Positions 25,396-33,331 of a DNA stretch of 35,003 bases are shown one piece after another. How positions within the stretch are numbered: the first letter of the stretch is position 1; each line of letters starts with the position of its first letter. Below the pieces are notes generated by a model. It made no database searches and was not told the origin of the DNA. It saw only the letters and a program-made list of their open reading frames with translations. The position numbers were made by a program, and so were the translations under genes. The DNA is from Fibrobacteria bacterium (GTDB taxonomy: Bacteria; Fibrobacterota; Fibrobacteria; UBA11236; JADFYW01), in the NCBI GenBank assembly GCA_015232855.1, contig JADFYW010000033.1, forward strand, positions 1 to 35,003, written 5' to 3'.

Positions 25396-27322
25396 CTTAA
25401 AAAAATGTTCAGTTAAACGGAAGCTTATTTTTATACAGCTGATAACAGCTGGAATTGTTGTACTGTTTACTTTTATCAGTTTTGGTATTTATGATTTCAG
25501 GTTTTTTTCATCTTATGTTATGGATGAGCTTACTTCTACTGCAAAATTGATTTCAACGAATACGGCATCATCTCTTGCGTTTAAAGATAATGGGGCGGCA
25601 GTGGAAGCTCTGGCGACTCTTGATTTGGAAGAAGATATTGTTAATGCCTGGATTTATGATAATGAGGGAAACCTTTTTGCAACCTATAATAAAAAAGGAT
25701 ATGCTGACTATTCCTATCCATTGGCAGATACTAATTGCAAACGAGTAAAAGAGTGTTTTGTGAAACATACCAGAGGCATGAAAGATGCTTGTGTGACCAT
25801 TTCCAAAGAAATTAAAATAGAAGATGAAGTGCTTGGTATGCTGTCTTTACGATTAAGTTTGACTCAATACAAACATATGGCTATTCAGAGTATCATTGTT
25901 ACCATTAGTATATTGTTTGTGGGATTTGCCATGGCATTTATCCTTTCACTCTATTTACAGGGCACTATATCCAGGCCGATTTTAAAGTTAGCTGCGGCAG
26001 GAAAACAAGTTATTGCCACCGGTGACTATTCTGTGCAAGTAGCTAAAGAAGGAAATGATGAGATTGGTGAGCTATATGATGATTTTAATAAAGTTATGCA
26101 GCAGGTTCATTTACGAGAACAAGAGCGGGATAATGCAGAAAAATCTTTACGGGAAAGTGAAGAACGATTTAAAACCCTTGTGGCAAATATTCCCGGAGCA
26201 ACCTATCGTTGTGCAAATGATAAATCCTGGACTATGGAGTTTATCAGTGATGAAATAAAACATATCAGTGGTTATGTACCAGATGATTTAATCAATAATA
26301 AACAAAAATCCTTTGCCGATATCATTGTAGAAGAAGATCTTGCGCAGGTTAATGCATTAGTACAAAATTCGATACAAAATCATGAACCCTATTCAGTGGA
26401 ATATCGTCTAAAACATGCTAATGGGTCTATAATATGGGTGCATGACCGTGGACAGGCCGTATTTAAAGATAATAATGTAATCTGTCTTGATGGTGCTATA
26501 TTTGATGTTACCTCAAATAAACAGGCTGAGACACTTGCAAAGCAGCAGCGGGAAAAACTGATTCAAACTGATAAGATGTCAACATTGGGTATTCTTGTAT
26601 CTGGAGTAGCCCATGAGATAAATAATCCTAATAATTTTATGTTATTGAACAGTAATAACCTTTCTGATATCTGGAAGGACTTAAAGCCTATGCTTGATAC
26701 GTATAGCGAAGAGAAAGGTGATTTTATAGTTGCTGGTCTTCCCTATAGCGAAATCAGGGATGACATGGAAATGCTTATTGGTGGGATTGTAGAAGGTACG
26801 GGTCGTATAAAAAAGATTGTTGAAAGCCTAAAAGACTTTGCTCGTAAAGACCAGGGGAGTATGAATCAGCAGGTAAATGTGAATACCATTATTGAAGCAT
26901 CTCTTATTATTATGTCTAATCTTATTAAAAAGTCGACTGATCATCTCAAGGTTATATATGGACATGAGATCCCCTTGATTATAGGAAATTCTCAGCAGAT
27001 AGAACAAGTGATCATAAACCTTATCAGTAATGCCTGTCAATCTCTTGAGCAGAAAAATCAATCAGTGAAAATTTCAACAAGTTATGATAAAATTGAAAAA
27101 AAGGTAATTATATCGGTAGAGGATGAAGGAAATGGGATTTCACAAGACAATATAAAACATATTATGGATCCGTTCTTTACAACAAAACGTGATTCAGGGG
27201 GGACCGGATTGGGGCTATCAATTTCTTACACTATTATTAAGGAACATGGGGGAGAGTTAATTATTAATTCAGAACCAGGAGAAGGGACTGTAGCCAGAAT
27301 TGAACTCCCTATCCAGGTTTAA
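25388..27322 (+). CDS. CHASE8-HAMP-PAS sensor histidine kinase
   Basis: 644 aa. Transmembrane helix 12-33, periplasmic CHASE8-like sensor 36-160 (STAKLISTNTASSLAFKDNGAAVEAL, AWIYDNEGNLFATY), second helix 166-190, HAMP about 191-245, PAS about 258-383 (YRCANDKSW, GAIFDVTSNKQAE), HisKA with H409 (SGVAHEINNPNN), N box INLISNACQS, G1 EDEGNGI, G2 GGTGLGLS. CHASE8 is the YfiN/TpbB sensor type and YfiR is encoded directly upstream, so periplasmic YfiR is the likely input. Output is a phosphotransfer kinase rather than a GGDEF domain. The most likely target is the NtrC-type regulator two genes downstream. The kinase core is paralogous to the one at 22719. Confidence 0.92.
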   Translation: MISLKKCSVKRKLIFIQLITAGIVVLFTFISFGIYDFRFFSSYVMDELTSTAKLISTNTASSLAFKDNGAAVEALATLDLEEDIVNAWIYDNEGNLFATYNKKGYADYSYPLADTNCKRVKECFVKHTRGMKDACVTISKEIKIEDEVLGMLSLRLSLTQYKHMAIQSIIVTISILFVGFAMAFILSLYLQGTISRPILKLAAAGKQVIATGDYSVQVAKEGNDEIGELYDDFNKVMQQVHLREQERDNAEKSLRESEERFKTLVANIPGATYRCANDKSWTMEFISDEIKHISGYVPDDLINNKQKSFADIIVEEDLAQVNALVQNSIQNHEPYSVEYRLKHANGSIIWVHDRGQAVFKDNNVICLDGAIFDVTSNKQAETLAKQQREKLIQTDKMSTLGILVSGVAHEINNPNNFMLLNSNNLSDIWKDLKPMLDTYSEEKGDFIVAGLPYSEIRDDMEMLIGGIVEGTGRIKKIVESLKDFARKDQGSMNQQVNVNTIIEASLIIMSNLIKKSTDHLKVIYGHEIPLIIGNSQQIEQVIINLISNACQSLEQKNQSVKISTSYDKIEKKVIISVEDEGNGISQDNIKHIMDPFFTTKRDSGGTGLGLSISYTIIKEHGGELIINSEPGEGTVARIELPIQV

Positions 27323-27346
27323 TAGTTTTTTTTAGCTTTTAATAAG

Positions 27347-29389
27347 ATGAAAACAAAAAAGCAGTATATAAGAATTGTACTCATTGGAATCATAAGTGGA
27401 ATAAATCTGCTTTATCCTCAATCAGTGGATGAATTGCTTGAAATGTCACTGGAAGATTTAGCAAATGTTGAAGTGGTGACTGCATCCAAAACCCTCCGCT
27501 CTAGTCGTGATATAACCCAGAAAATTGATGTTATTACCAAAAAACAGATTGAACGGACGGTTATAGAAAACAGAAATATTTCTGAAGTGGTACAGTATTA
27601 TCCCGGTGCAGCGGTAAAGGTATTATCCCGTAATTTTCCGAACTGGGGCGCTTACGGCGGAATAGGTCCAAAATACAGTACGTATATGCTCCAGGGACTG
27701 CCTGTTGATGCCTTTACTGACCCCATGAATCTCGAAATAATGGCAATAGAGCGGATTGAAATTCAACGGGGACCGGCTTCAGTCCTCTATCCAAATTTTT
27801 TGTCACAGGATTTTGCAGGAAATCAGGCTCCTCTTGCCGGGACGGTTAATCTTATACTAAAAGAAGAAGTGGTTAAGCCGCTGACGAGGTTCTCCCTTGG
27901 GTATGGGGCGTACAATACCTGGACGGCAAAGGGCTATCATGAAAATTATTTTGGGAAATTGCATTTTATCACGGGAGCTTCTTATGAACTTTCAGACTAT
28001 ACCGACTATAAAGCTGACGGCAACACCCTCAAAAATCCCGAATATCAAAAAGGCAAGGCATTTGTTGGTGCTAATCTTTTTCTTGATCAAAAGAAAGTAC
28101 ATAAGCTGAATTTTTTTGGTAACCAGACCCTGCATGCTGGAGATGAAGGACGGAAGTTTCGGGAATATAATCATGGTTACAGTCTGGGGAATGTCGGATA
28201 TACCGGTGCCTTCACCGAAGATATCACATTATCATTTAAAACCGGTCTTCGCTGGTATGACCGTGAATGGGATAGTGATAAATATGACTCTCTGACTCAG
28301 AAATATGAGCCTACAAAAACATCCGGGGTTGACCAGTTAATTGTTCCATCTGATATTTCTTTATCATACCGGCATTATAACAACAGTAATTTAACTTTTG
28401 GCAGTGATTATCAGACTGCATATTATATGAACTGGGAAAAACCACTGGGTGCCGGGAAACAGGCCGGGAATGAGGCACTGGTATCTCAATTTGGTCTTTA
28501 TCTGCAGGAAGAACTACAGATTTATAATTTGGTTGTTAGAGGAGGGCTACGCTATAATTATATCAACTATAACATCGATAAAATAGGCGGTTCTGTACCG
28601 GTAACCGCAGGTGAAAACTGGAGTGTATTGCTTTGGAGCGCCGGGCTTAAATATAAAATCAATAAAGAGTTTACCCTTTTTTCAAATGGGGGGAACAGTT
28701 TTATGTCACCGGCACTTAAGCCCATTGGCGGTACTATCTCAGGTAATAATGTTTCTGAAAGCGGCCAGTTACCAAATCCTGACCTGGATCCCGAAAGTGG
28801 CAGGAGTTTTGATTTCGGCTTTGATTACACATTGCCGGTTAATGTGCGTTTATCGTCCCGGGTCTTTTATACCAGTATTACAAATGCAATTATTGATAAT
28901 GTGGTCAGTAATACGCCTTCACGTACCATGTCAATTAATGCAGAAGGCGAAACAACCGGTAAAGGTATTGAATTCAGTGTACAACAAAAAGTAGAAACAA
29001 AATTGGACTGGTTTGCTAACATTACTTACACAAGGTCAGAAATTATTGACCCTGATTCGGTTAACCTTGATGGAATTGAAGTTCCTTTTGTACCCGCCCT
29101 TATGGGGAATATTGGCATTACCTTTTTTCTACCCTATGGTATAGAAGTGAGTCCCTGGATGCATTTCGGGGGTGAAGTATTTGATAGCAATAAAAAATCA
29201 GACAGGAGTACATTTGATTCCAGAGAGCTGTTAAACATTCGTGTTAATAAAGAACTTCTGCTTAAAAATGGCATGCGGTTCAATTTTTATACGCAGGCCT
29301 ATAATGTAACTAATAACGAATACACTATGCCCTGGCAGTTTAAAGACCCCGGGATTAGTTTTAGTGGTGGTGCCAACTTTATCTTTTAA
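27347..29389 (+). CDS. TonB-dependent outer-membrane receptor
   Basis: 680 aa. Signal peptide about 1-25 (ending near LYPQ). A possible TonB-box region (VEVVTASKT) precedes the plug domain (about 45-175: ITQKIDVITKKQIER, ISEVVQYYPG, GGIGPKYSTYMLQGLPVDAF, IERIEIQRGPASVLYP). Residues 175-680 are a beta-barrel with alternating aromatic strands and a terminal FIF ending in Phe, as needed for outer-membrane insertion. Such receptors import siderophores, cobalamin, metals or sugars using ExbB-ExbD-TonB energy. There is no N-terminal signalling (STN) domain, so signal transfer would have to pass through the kinases and YfiR of the operon. The substrate is unknown. Confidence 0.93.
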   Translation: MKTKKQYIRIVLIGIISGINLLYPQSVDELLEMSLEDLANVEVVTASKTLRSSRDITQKIDVITKKQIERTVIENRNISEVVQYYPGAAVKVLSRNFPNWGAYGGIGPKYSTYMLQGLPVDAFTDPMNLEIMAIERIEIQRGPASVLYPNFLSQDFAGNQAPLAGTVNLILKEEVVKPLTRFSLGYGAYNTWTAKGYHENYFGKLHFITGASYELSDYTDYKADGNTLKNPEYQKGKAFVGANLFLDQKKVHKLNFFGNQTLHAGDEGRKFREYNHGYSLGNVGYTGAFTEDITLSFKTGLRWYDREWDSDKYDSLTQKYEPTKTSGVDQLIVPSDISLSYRHYNNSNLTFGSDYQTAYYMNWEKPLGAGKQAGNEALVSQFGLYLQEELQIYNLVVRGGLRYNYINYNIDKIGGSVPVTAGENWSVLLWSAGLKYKINKEFTLFSNGGNSFMSPALKPIGGTISGNNVSESGQLPNPDLDPESGRSFDFGFDYTLPVNVRLSSRVFYTSITNAIIDNVVSNTPSRTMSINAEGETTGKGIEFSVQQKVETKLDWFANITYTRSEIIDPDSVNLDGIEVPFVPALMGNIGITFFLPYGIEVSPWMHFGGEVFDSNKKSDRSTFDSRELLNIRVNKELLLKNGMRFNFYTQAYNVTNNEYTMPWQFKDPGISFSGGANFIF

Positions 29390-29406
29390 CAGACTGTAGA
29401 TTACTT

Positions 29407-30816
29407 ATGGAAACTATTAAATATCCAAAAAAGCCAGTATTACTGGTGGATGATGAAGCACAGTTGTTGCAAAGTGCTTCTTTTTCATTACGTACTTCCG
29501 GTGTAGGTCATCTTATAAAATGCCAGGAAAGTCCGAAAGTTATGGAGCTTCTCGAAACACAGGAAGTAAGTGCTATTGTTCTGGATATCTTAATGCCTAA
29601 TCTTACGGGAAAGGAATTGTTACCACAAATACATCAGAAGTATCCCCATATTCCGGTCATAATGCTTACTGCACTTAATGAAATTGAAACCGCTGTTGAA
29701 TGCATGAAGCTGGGAGCTTTTGATTACCTGGTAAAACCCGTTGATAAAACCAGGTTGGTAACGAGTGTAAAACGGGCTGTTGAACATAGTGCTCTGGAGA
29801 GTGAGAAAAACAGGCTTAAAGATTATTTGTTAACCGATAAACTGGACCATCCTGAAGCTTTTGAAAATATTGTTACCCGTAATAAATCAATGCGGTCTAT
29901 TTTTCAGTATATAGAGGCGATAGCCGATACACCACTTCCCGTGCTTATCACGGGAGATACTGGCTCTGGTAAGGAAATGATAGCCCAGGCGGTCCATAAA
30001 GCAAGTAATCGTCAGGGTGAGTTTGTAACGGTTAATGTTGCGGGTCTTGATGATAATCTTTTTTCGGATACTTTATTTGGTCATGCTAAAGGCGCGTTTA
30101 CCGGGGCTGATAAGGCAAGACAAGGCCTCATAGGAAAAGCAGCCGGAGGAACAATTTTTCTCGATGAAATAGGAGACCTGGCGCTTGAATCTCAGGTAAA
30201 GCTATTACGGTTGCTGGAAGAAAGAACCTATTATACAATTGGTTCTGATAATGCGTTACCAACGGACGCGCGGGTAGTTGTCGCGACTAATATTGATCTG
30301 GAAACTAAGCAGCAGGCCGGGGAGTTCCGTAGCGATTTGTTTTATCGTTTACAAAATCACCATATTCAAATTCCAGCACTTAAAGACCGGAAAGATGATA
30401 TCCAGCTTCTGACAGATTATTTTTTGGAACAAGCTTCATCTGAATTGCATAAAAACTGTCCAACCCCACCGCCTGAGTTGTATAAGCTTCTTTGTACCTA
30501 TAGTTTCCCCGGAAATGTGCGGGAGCTTAAGGGGATGGTTTATGATGCCGTATCCCGGCACCTTTCTGGTATACTCTCAATGGATCCTTTTAAAGCACGC
30601 ATTGAAAAAAGCCGTGCTTCTGCGGGTTCGGTTTTGGAAATTACGGAAGAATCTAATTGCTTGAGTTTACCCGAGACCTTGCCTACTATCAAAGAGATAG
30701 ACGAGATTCTGGTAGAAGAAGCGCTCAAACGGGCCCAGGGCAATCAGACTATTGCAGCCCAAATGATTGGGCTTACACGTTCAGCGTTAAATAAGCGTCT
30801 TAACAGACCTAAATAA
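29407..30816 (+). CDS. NtrC-family sigma-54 activator (REC-AAA+-Fis HTH)
   Basis: 469 aa. REC (8-125, D60 phosphoacceptor, K110) controls a sigma-54-interacting AAA+ domain: Walker A GDTGSGKE (183-190), GAFTGA loop (229-234) that contacts sigma-54, Walker B TIFLDE (249-254), and Arg finger region FRSDLFYRL (307-315). The C-terminus is a Fis-type helix-turn-helix (about 425-466; ALKRAQGNQTIAAQMIGLTRSALNKRL). It should bind enhancer DNA as an oligomer and open sigma-54 promoters; the candidates are the ones at 22688, 22421 and 32797. As the last gene of an operon with a sigma-54 promoter it would be positively autoregulated. Its receiver is a close paralog of that in the kinase at 19361. An ATG with only 17 bp to the previous stop supports cotranscription. 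Confidence 0.95.
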   Translation: METIKYPKKPVLLVDDEAQLLQSASFSLRTSGVGHLIKCQESPKVMELLETQEVSAIVLDILMPNLTGKELLPQIHQKYPHIPVIMLTALNEIETAVECMKLGAFDYLVKPVDKTRLVTSVKRAVEHSALESEKNRLKDYLLTDKLDHPEAFENIVTRNKSMRSIFQYIEAIADTPLPVLITGDTGSGKEMIAQAVHKASNRQGEFVTVNVAGLDDNLFSDTLFGHAKGAFTGADKARQGLIGKAAGGTIFLDEIGDLALESQVKLLRLLEERTYYTIGSDNALPTDARVVVATNIDLETKQQAGEFRSDLFYRLQNHHIQIPALKDRKDDIQLLTDYFLEQASSELHKNCPTPPPELYKLLCTYSFPGNVRELKGMVYDAVSRHLSGILSMDPFKARIEKSRASAGSVLEITEESNCLSLPETLPTIKEIDEILVEEALKRAQGNQTIAAQMIGLTRSALNKRLNRPK

Positions 30817-31100
30817 AATCTTGATGACCGGTTTGTTGATAGCGATTGCTAATTGATTTTGGCATGCGTTCTTTGGAATGCATTTTCTTTTCTTATTCGT
30901 ATTTCATCCAAGTAAAGGCAAAAATGTTGGAAGAGGGATTGCTGCGAAATGACTAAAGTTTGTTTTGTCAATTGCTCTTCCCGGTTTCTGATAGTTACTA
31001 GTTTTACTTATTGTTATGGTTTCTCGTTGTATTGTCGTTTCACCACTCTCATTAGTGTTTACTTTTGCCTTGGTTACAACAAGGCCATTTAAAAACGGGT
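30817..31100. other. Region between convergent units
   Basis: Holds the terminator at 30864-30896 and, on the minus strand, the doubtful small frame 30904-31104. Nothing else was recognised. Confidence 0.4.
30864..30896 (+). terminator. Terminator of the five-gene operon
   Basis: ATGCGTTC (30864-30871), loop TTTG, GAATGCAT (30876-30883), 8 pairs with one G-T, followed by the T-rich TTTCTTTTCTTATT. It lies 48 bp after the NtrC-type gene. Confidence 0.7.
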
Positions 31101-31104
31101 TCAT
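30904..31104 (-). CDS. Possible small protein coupled to the Omp85 gene
   Basis: A 66-aa frame whose ATG (31104) overlaps the stop of the Omp85 gene by 4 nt (ATGA), the classic sign of translational coupling. The sequence is polar (AKVNTNESGETTIQRETIT) with a hydrophobic Pro/Leu-rich end (AAIPLPTFLPLLG) and matches no family I know. It could equally be a chance frame: it is short and unsupported by recognisable motifs. Confidence 0.3.
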   Translation of the reverse strand: MNPFLNGLVVTKAKVNTNESGETTIQRETITISKTSNYQKPGRAIDKTNFSHFAAIPLPTFLPLLG

Positions 31105-32444
31105 CGTATCCTCCAACGTTGGACTGCGGTTCTTTCAAATAATCCCAGGGTGAATCCCATATCAAGTTTTGCGCTCAGGGCTTTATTCCCCAGTTCCAGT
31201 CTTATACGATCTAAACCCGGGAGCAAAATGTGTGCTCCCAGATAATAGCTCGCGCCATGGATTCCCTCTTGAAAATTATTCCGGTCCCATACATAGGCCA
31301 GATCTGTACCCGCAACCAGTTGCAGGCCATAAAATCCTGTAAGATTTAAAAGTCTGATTGTTTTTTTGTTGATTACTTCATAACGGTATTCGGCAAAACT
31401 GAGTATTTCACTGGTTCCCGAAAACCCATCAGTAATGGGGTTATAGGCTCTCAGTGTATTGGCGCCGCTTACATGAAACCGGTCGTAGGCACCGATTCTA
31501 CCTGTGCGGTACTGCCCCAGAAAGGAGAGGTGAAGGATATGCTTCTGTCTCAGGGGGATGAAACTTCTGAAATCCGCCAGCCATTCGCCGAAGTTGGCAT
31601 GGCTACCCGCAAATCCACCTGAATGGGTATACATGATTTCACTGTATAATCCTCGATGGGGATTAATTCTTGATTCCCGGGTATCCCGAACGAGACCAAA
31701 GCCAAACCGGGGAATATTATCCTGGGTACTATTTTTTGTTAATAAGATATCTCTATTATCTGGTTCTGTTGCAATGGAAAAGAATTCGGCCTTGTATTTA
31801 ATATTCCAGAAAGAACCTATTCGTTGATTCAATTCAAGCAGTGCCATATGGGACTTCTCGGGGAAACTCTCAAAGCTATTATAGCTGTTGGTATATACAT
31901 ATTGCAGCCAATATTCTATGGGCAGGCCTCCCAGCCAAAGTGCGCTGGCAACAGCCTGGAATTCCATTGCTTTGCCCGGGCCTTTGATGCTTGACCGGCC
32001 ATAACTCTCAAGCCGTATGTCTCTTCCTAAAAAGTTAAGGGTCGCAAGTGCAGGGCCAATTATGATCCCATCCTGGTCGGTTTTTTTCCCACCAATAAAT
32101 GGAATGACTGCTGGTAATTCTTCAAACTGATATCGGAGTTCCACCTGGTTCTTTTTTTGTGCTAACTCTAACCGGACTGATGCAAATATATCCTGCCTCT
32201 CCAGCCTTTTTTTTTCTATTACCCAGGTTCCTTTATTATAAACACTACCTTTTTTATGGATGAGTTCTCGATGTACAACAGAAGGCTCTGTTGTTTTTAA
32301 TCCAATAAATCGAATTTTTGATATAACTATTGAATCTTCTTCTCTTAAAACATGGTCGCCTCCTTTTACAGCAGTTGTTGTCAGGTTTATGCTCAGAAGC
32401 ATAATCGCAATAGTTGGCGGAGAAAATGGGATTGAATTTTTCAT
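31101..32444 (-). CDS. Omp85/BamA-like outer-membrane protein with one POTRA domain
   Basis: 447 aa from the preferred start. Signal peptide about 1-27 (TIAIMLLSINLTTTAVKG). One POTRA-like domain (about 40-115: SIVISKIRFIGLKTT, LIHKKGSVYNKGTW, LRYQFEELP) and a 16-strand-type barrel of the surface-antigen family, with the L6-like conserved tract GAYDRFHVSGANTLRAYNPITDGFSGTSE and strand motifs such as GLYSEIMYTH and GFGLVRDTRESRINPHRG. BamA has five POTRA domains and TamA three, so this is a short member like those found in Bacteroidota and Fibrobacterota. It may insert or export an outer-membrane client. An ATG at 32480 is in frame and possible. Divergent from the receiver gene at 32828. Confidence 0.87.
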   Translation of the reverse strand: MKNSIPFSPPTIAIMLLSINLTTTAVKGGDHVLREEDSIVISKIRFIGLKTTEPSVVHRELIHKKGSVYNKGTWVIEKKRLERQDIFASVRLELAQKKNQVELRYQFEELPAVIPFIGGKKTDQDGIIIGPALATLNFLGRDIRLESYGRSSIKGPGKAMEFQAVASALWLGGLPIEYWLQYVYTNSYNSFESFPEKSHMALLELNQRIGSFWNIKYKAEFFSIATEPDNRDILLTKNSTQDNIPRFGFGLVRDTRESRINPHRGLYSEIMYTHSGGFAGSHANFGEWLADFRSFIPLRQKHILHLSFLGQYRTGRIGAYDRFHVSGANTLRAYNPITDGFSGTSEILSFAEYRYEVINKKTIRLLNLTGFYGLQLVAGTDLAYVWDRNNFQEGIHGASYYLGAHILLPGLDRIRLELGNKALSAKLDMGFTLGLFERTAVQRWRIR

Positions 32445-32544
32445 TACACACAATAGAATTGCAAATACTGTGCCATTCATACAAATCTAGGCTGTTTAAG
32501 CAGGGAATGAGGTAAATAACACTCTCCTCGTGCATTGAGCGATG

Positions 32545-32573
32545 ATTATAACATCTAAAAGGTATTTCCTTTT
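32545..32573 (-). promoter_or_regulatory. Extended -10 promoter and palindrome for the Omp85 gene
   Basis: On the minus strand TGT-TATAAT (32553-32545) is an extended -10. Just upstream lies the palindrome AAAAGG-TATTT-CCTTTT (32557-32573), well placed to be an operator. No strong -35 is present, as expected of extended -10 promoters. Confidence 0.45.
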
Positions 32574-32796
32574 GTTTAAATACTTCCTCATAATGAATAC
32601 CGGCTATGGAAAACGGTGTGAATAAAGTCACATACACTCCAGAGTGCATATTACGTAACCCGTTTGTATTTAAGGTGTTTATACTGTTTTTGCCTCATAA
32701 GAGTGAAAATACGCGCACCCCTGTTTCAAAAGGTCTGCTTATGAACATGTATTTTTATCCCCCTGAAAATATAACACTTATGCAATTTTTCTTTTT

Positions 32797-32812
32797 TGGC
32801 ACAGGCTTTGCA
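32797..32812 (+). promoter_or_regulatory. Sigma-54 (RpoN) promoter of the lone receiver gene
   Basis: TGGCAC-AGGCT-TTGCA, a full consensus match. Predicted start near 32823, 5 nt before the ATG at 32828, the same geometry as at 22688-22719. It lies inside a longer in-frame reading frame from 32606, which argues that the longer start is wrong. Confidence 0.65.
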
Positions 32813-32827
32813 TTGTTTGCTGGTATA

Positions 32828-33298
32828 ATGAAAAACAAAGCTTCACATACATTTTGCTTCAAAACCGCTTTTAGTAAAAAGTCCAAAGGAAATATCATCA
32901 TTGTTGATGATGAGGTGTCATTACTTGATTCTCTGGTATTCACTTTAAAAAGAGCTCATTATGCAGTCACTACTTTTAGTGATGGCGCTGAAGCTTTTGA
33001 AAATATTCAAGCTGAGTTTGATGTGGGGGCAGGTTATGACATGTTAGTTACAGACTTAAGAATGCCCGGTCTTTCAGGCCAGGAGCTTATCGAAGAAATA
33101 ACAAAATTGGGACTTACAATTCCCATTCTCGTAATCTCTAATTACGGTACCGGGAACATAAAAAGAGCGTTACTGGAGATGGAATTGGTGGATTATTTGG
33201 ATAAACCTTTTTCTACAGCAGAATTTATGGAGCGCATTACGAAAACTTTTTCAAAAAAAAGTAACACATTCGCCAGTAAGTGGTGTTTAAACAAATAA
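32828..33298 (+). CDS. Single-domain response regulator (receiver only)
   Basis: 156 aa. REC domain at about 23-145: IIIVDDEVSLLDSL with the acidic pair, VTDLRMP with the phosphoacceptor Asp, ILVISNYG with Ser in place of the usual switch Thr, and DYLDKPF with the conserved Lys. No output domain follows, so it works by protein contact or as a phosphate shuttle (CheY/Spo0F-like). The ATG at 32828 was preferred over a frame start at 32606 because a perfect sigma-54 promoter lies between them and the extra 74 residues look random. No Shine-Dalgarno precedes it. It is 33 bp upstream of exbB, so may be cotranscribed with the proton-channel genes. Confidence 0.85.
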   Translation: MKNKASHTFCFKTAFSKKSKGNIIIVDDEVSLLDSLVFTLKRAHYAVTTFSDGAEAFENIQAEFDVGAGYDMLVTDLRMPGLSGQELIEEITKLGLTIPILVISNYGTGNIKRALLEMELVDYLDKPFSTAEFMERITKTFSKKSNTFASKWCLNK

Positions 33299-33331
33299 GA
33301 ACTACTCATAGTAAAAAAAAAGGAGCATAAA

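Larger units (their letters stand above)
32481..32827. promoter_or_regulatory. Divergent promoter region between Omp85 and receiver genes
   Basis: Non-coding if the receiver starts at 32828. It contains the minus-strand extended -10 (32545-32553), a 6-5-6 palindrome (32557-32573), a small dyad CACTC-CA-GAGTG (32635-32646) at about -180 of the sigma-54 start, and the sigma-54 match itself (32797-32812). Confidence 0.5.

Noticed and set aside
32606..32827. Upstream in-frame extension (74 codons) of the receiver protein
   Set aside because: It contains a perfect sigma-54 promoter, its residues resemble no domain, and the REC domain is complete without it.
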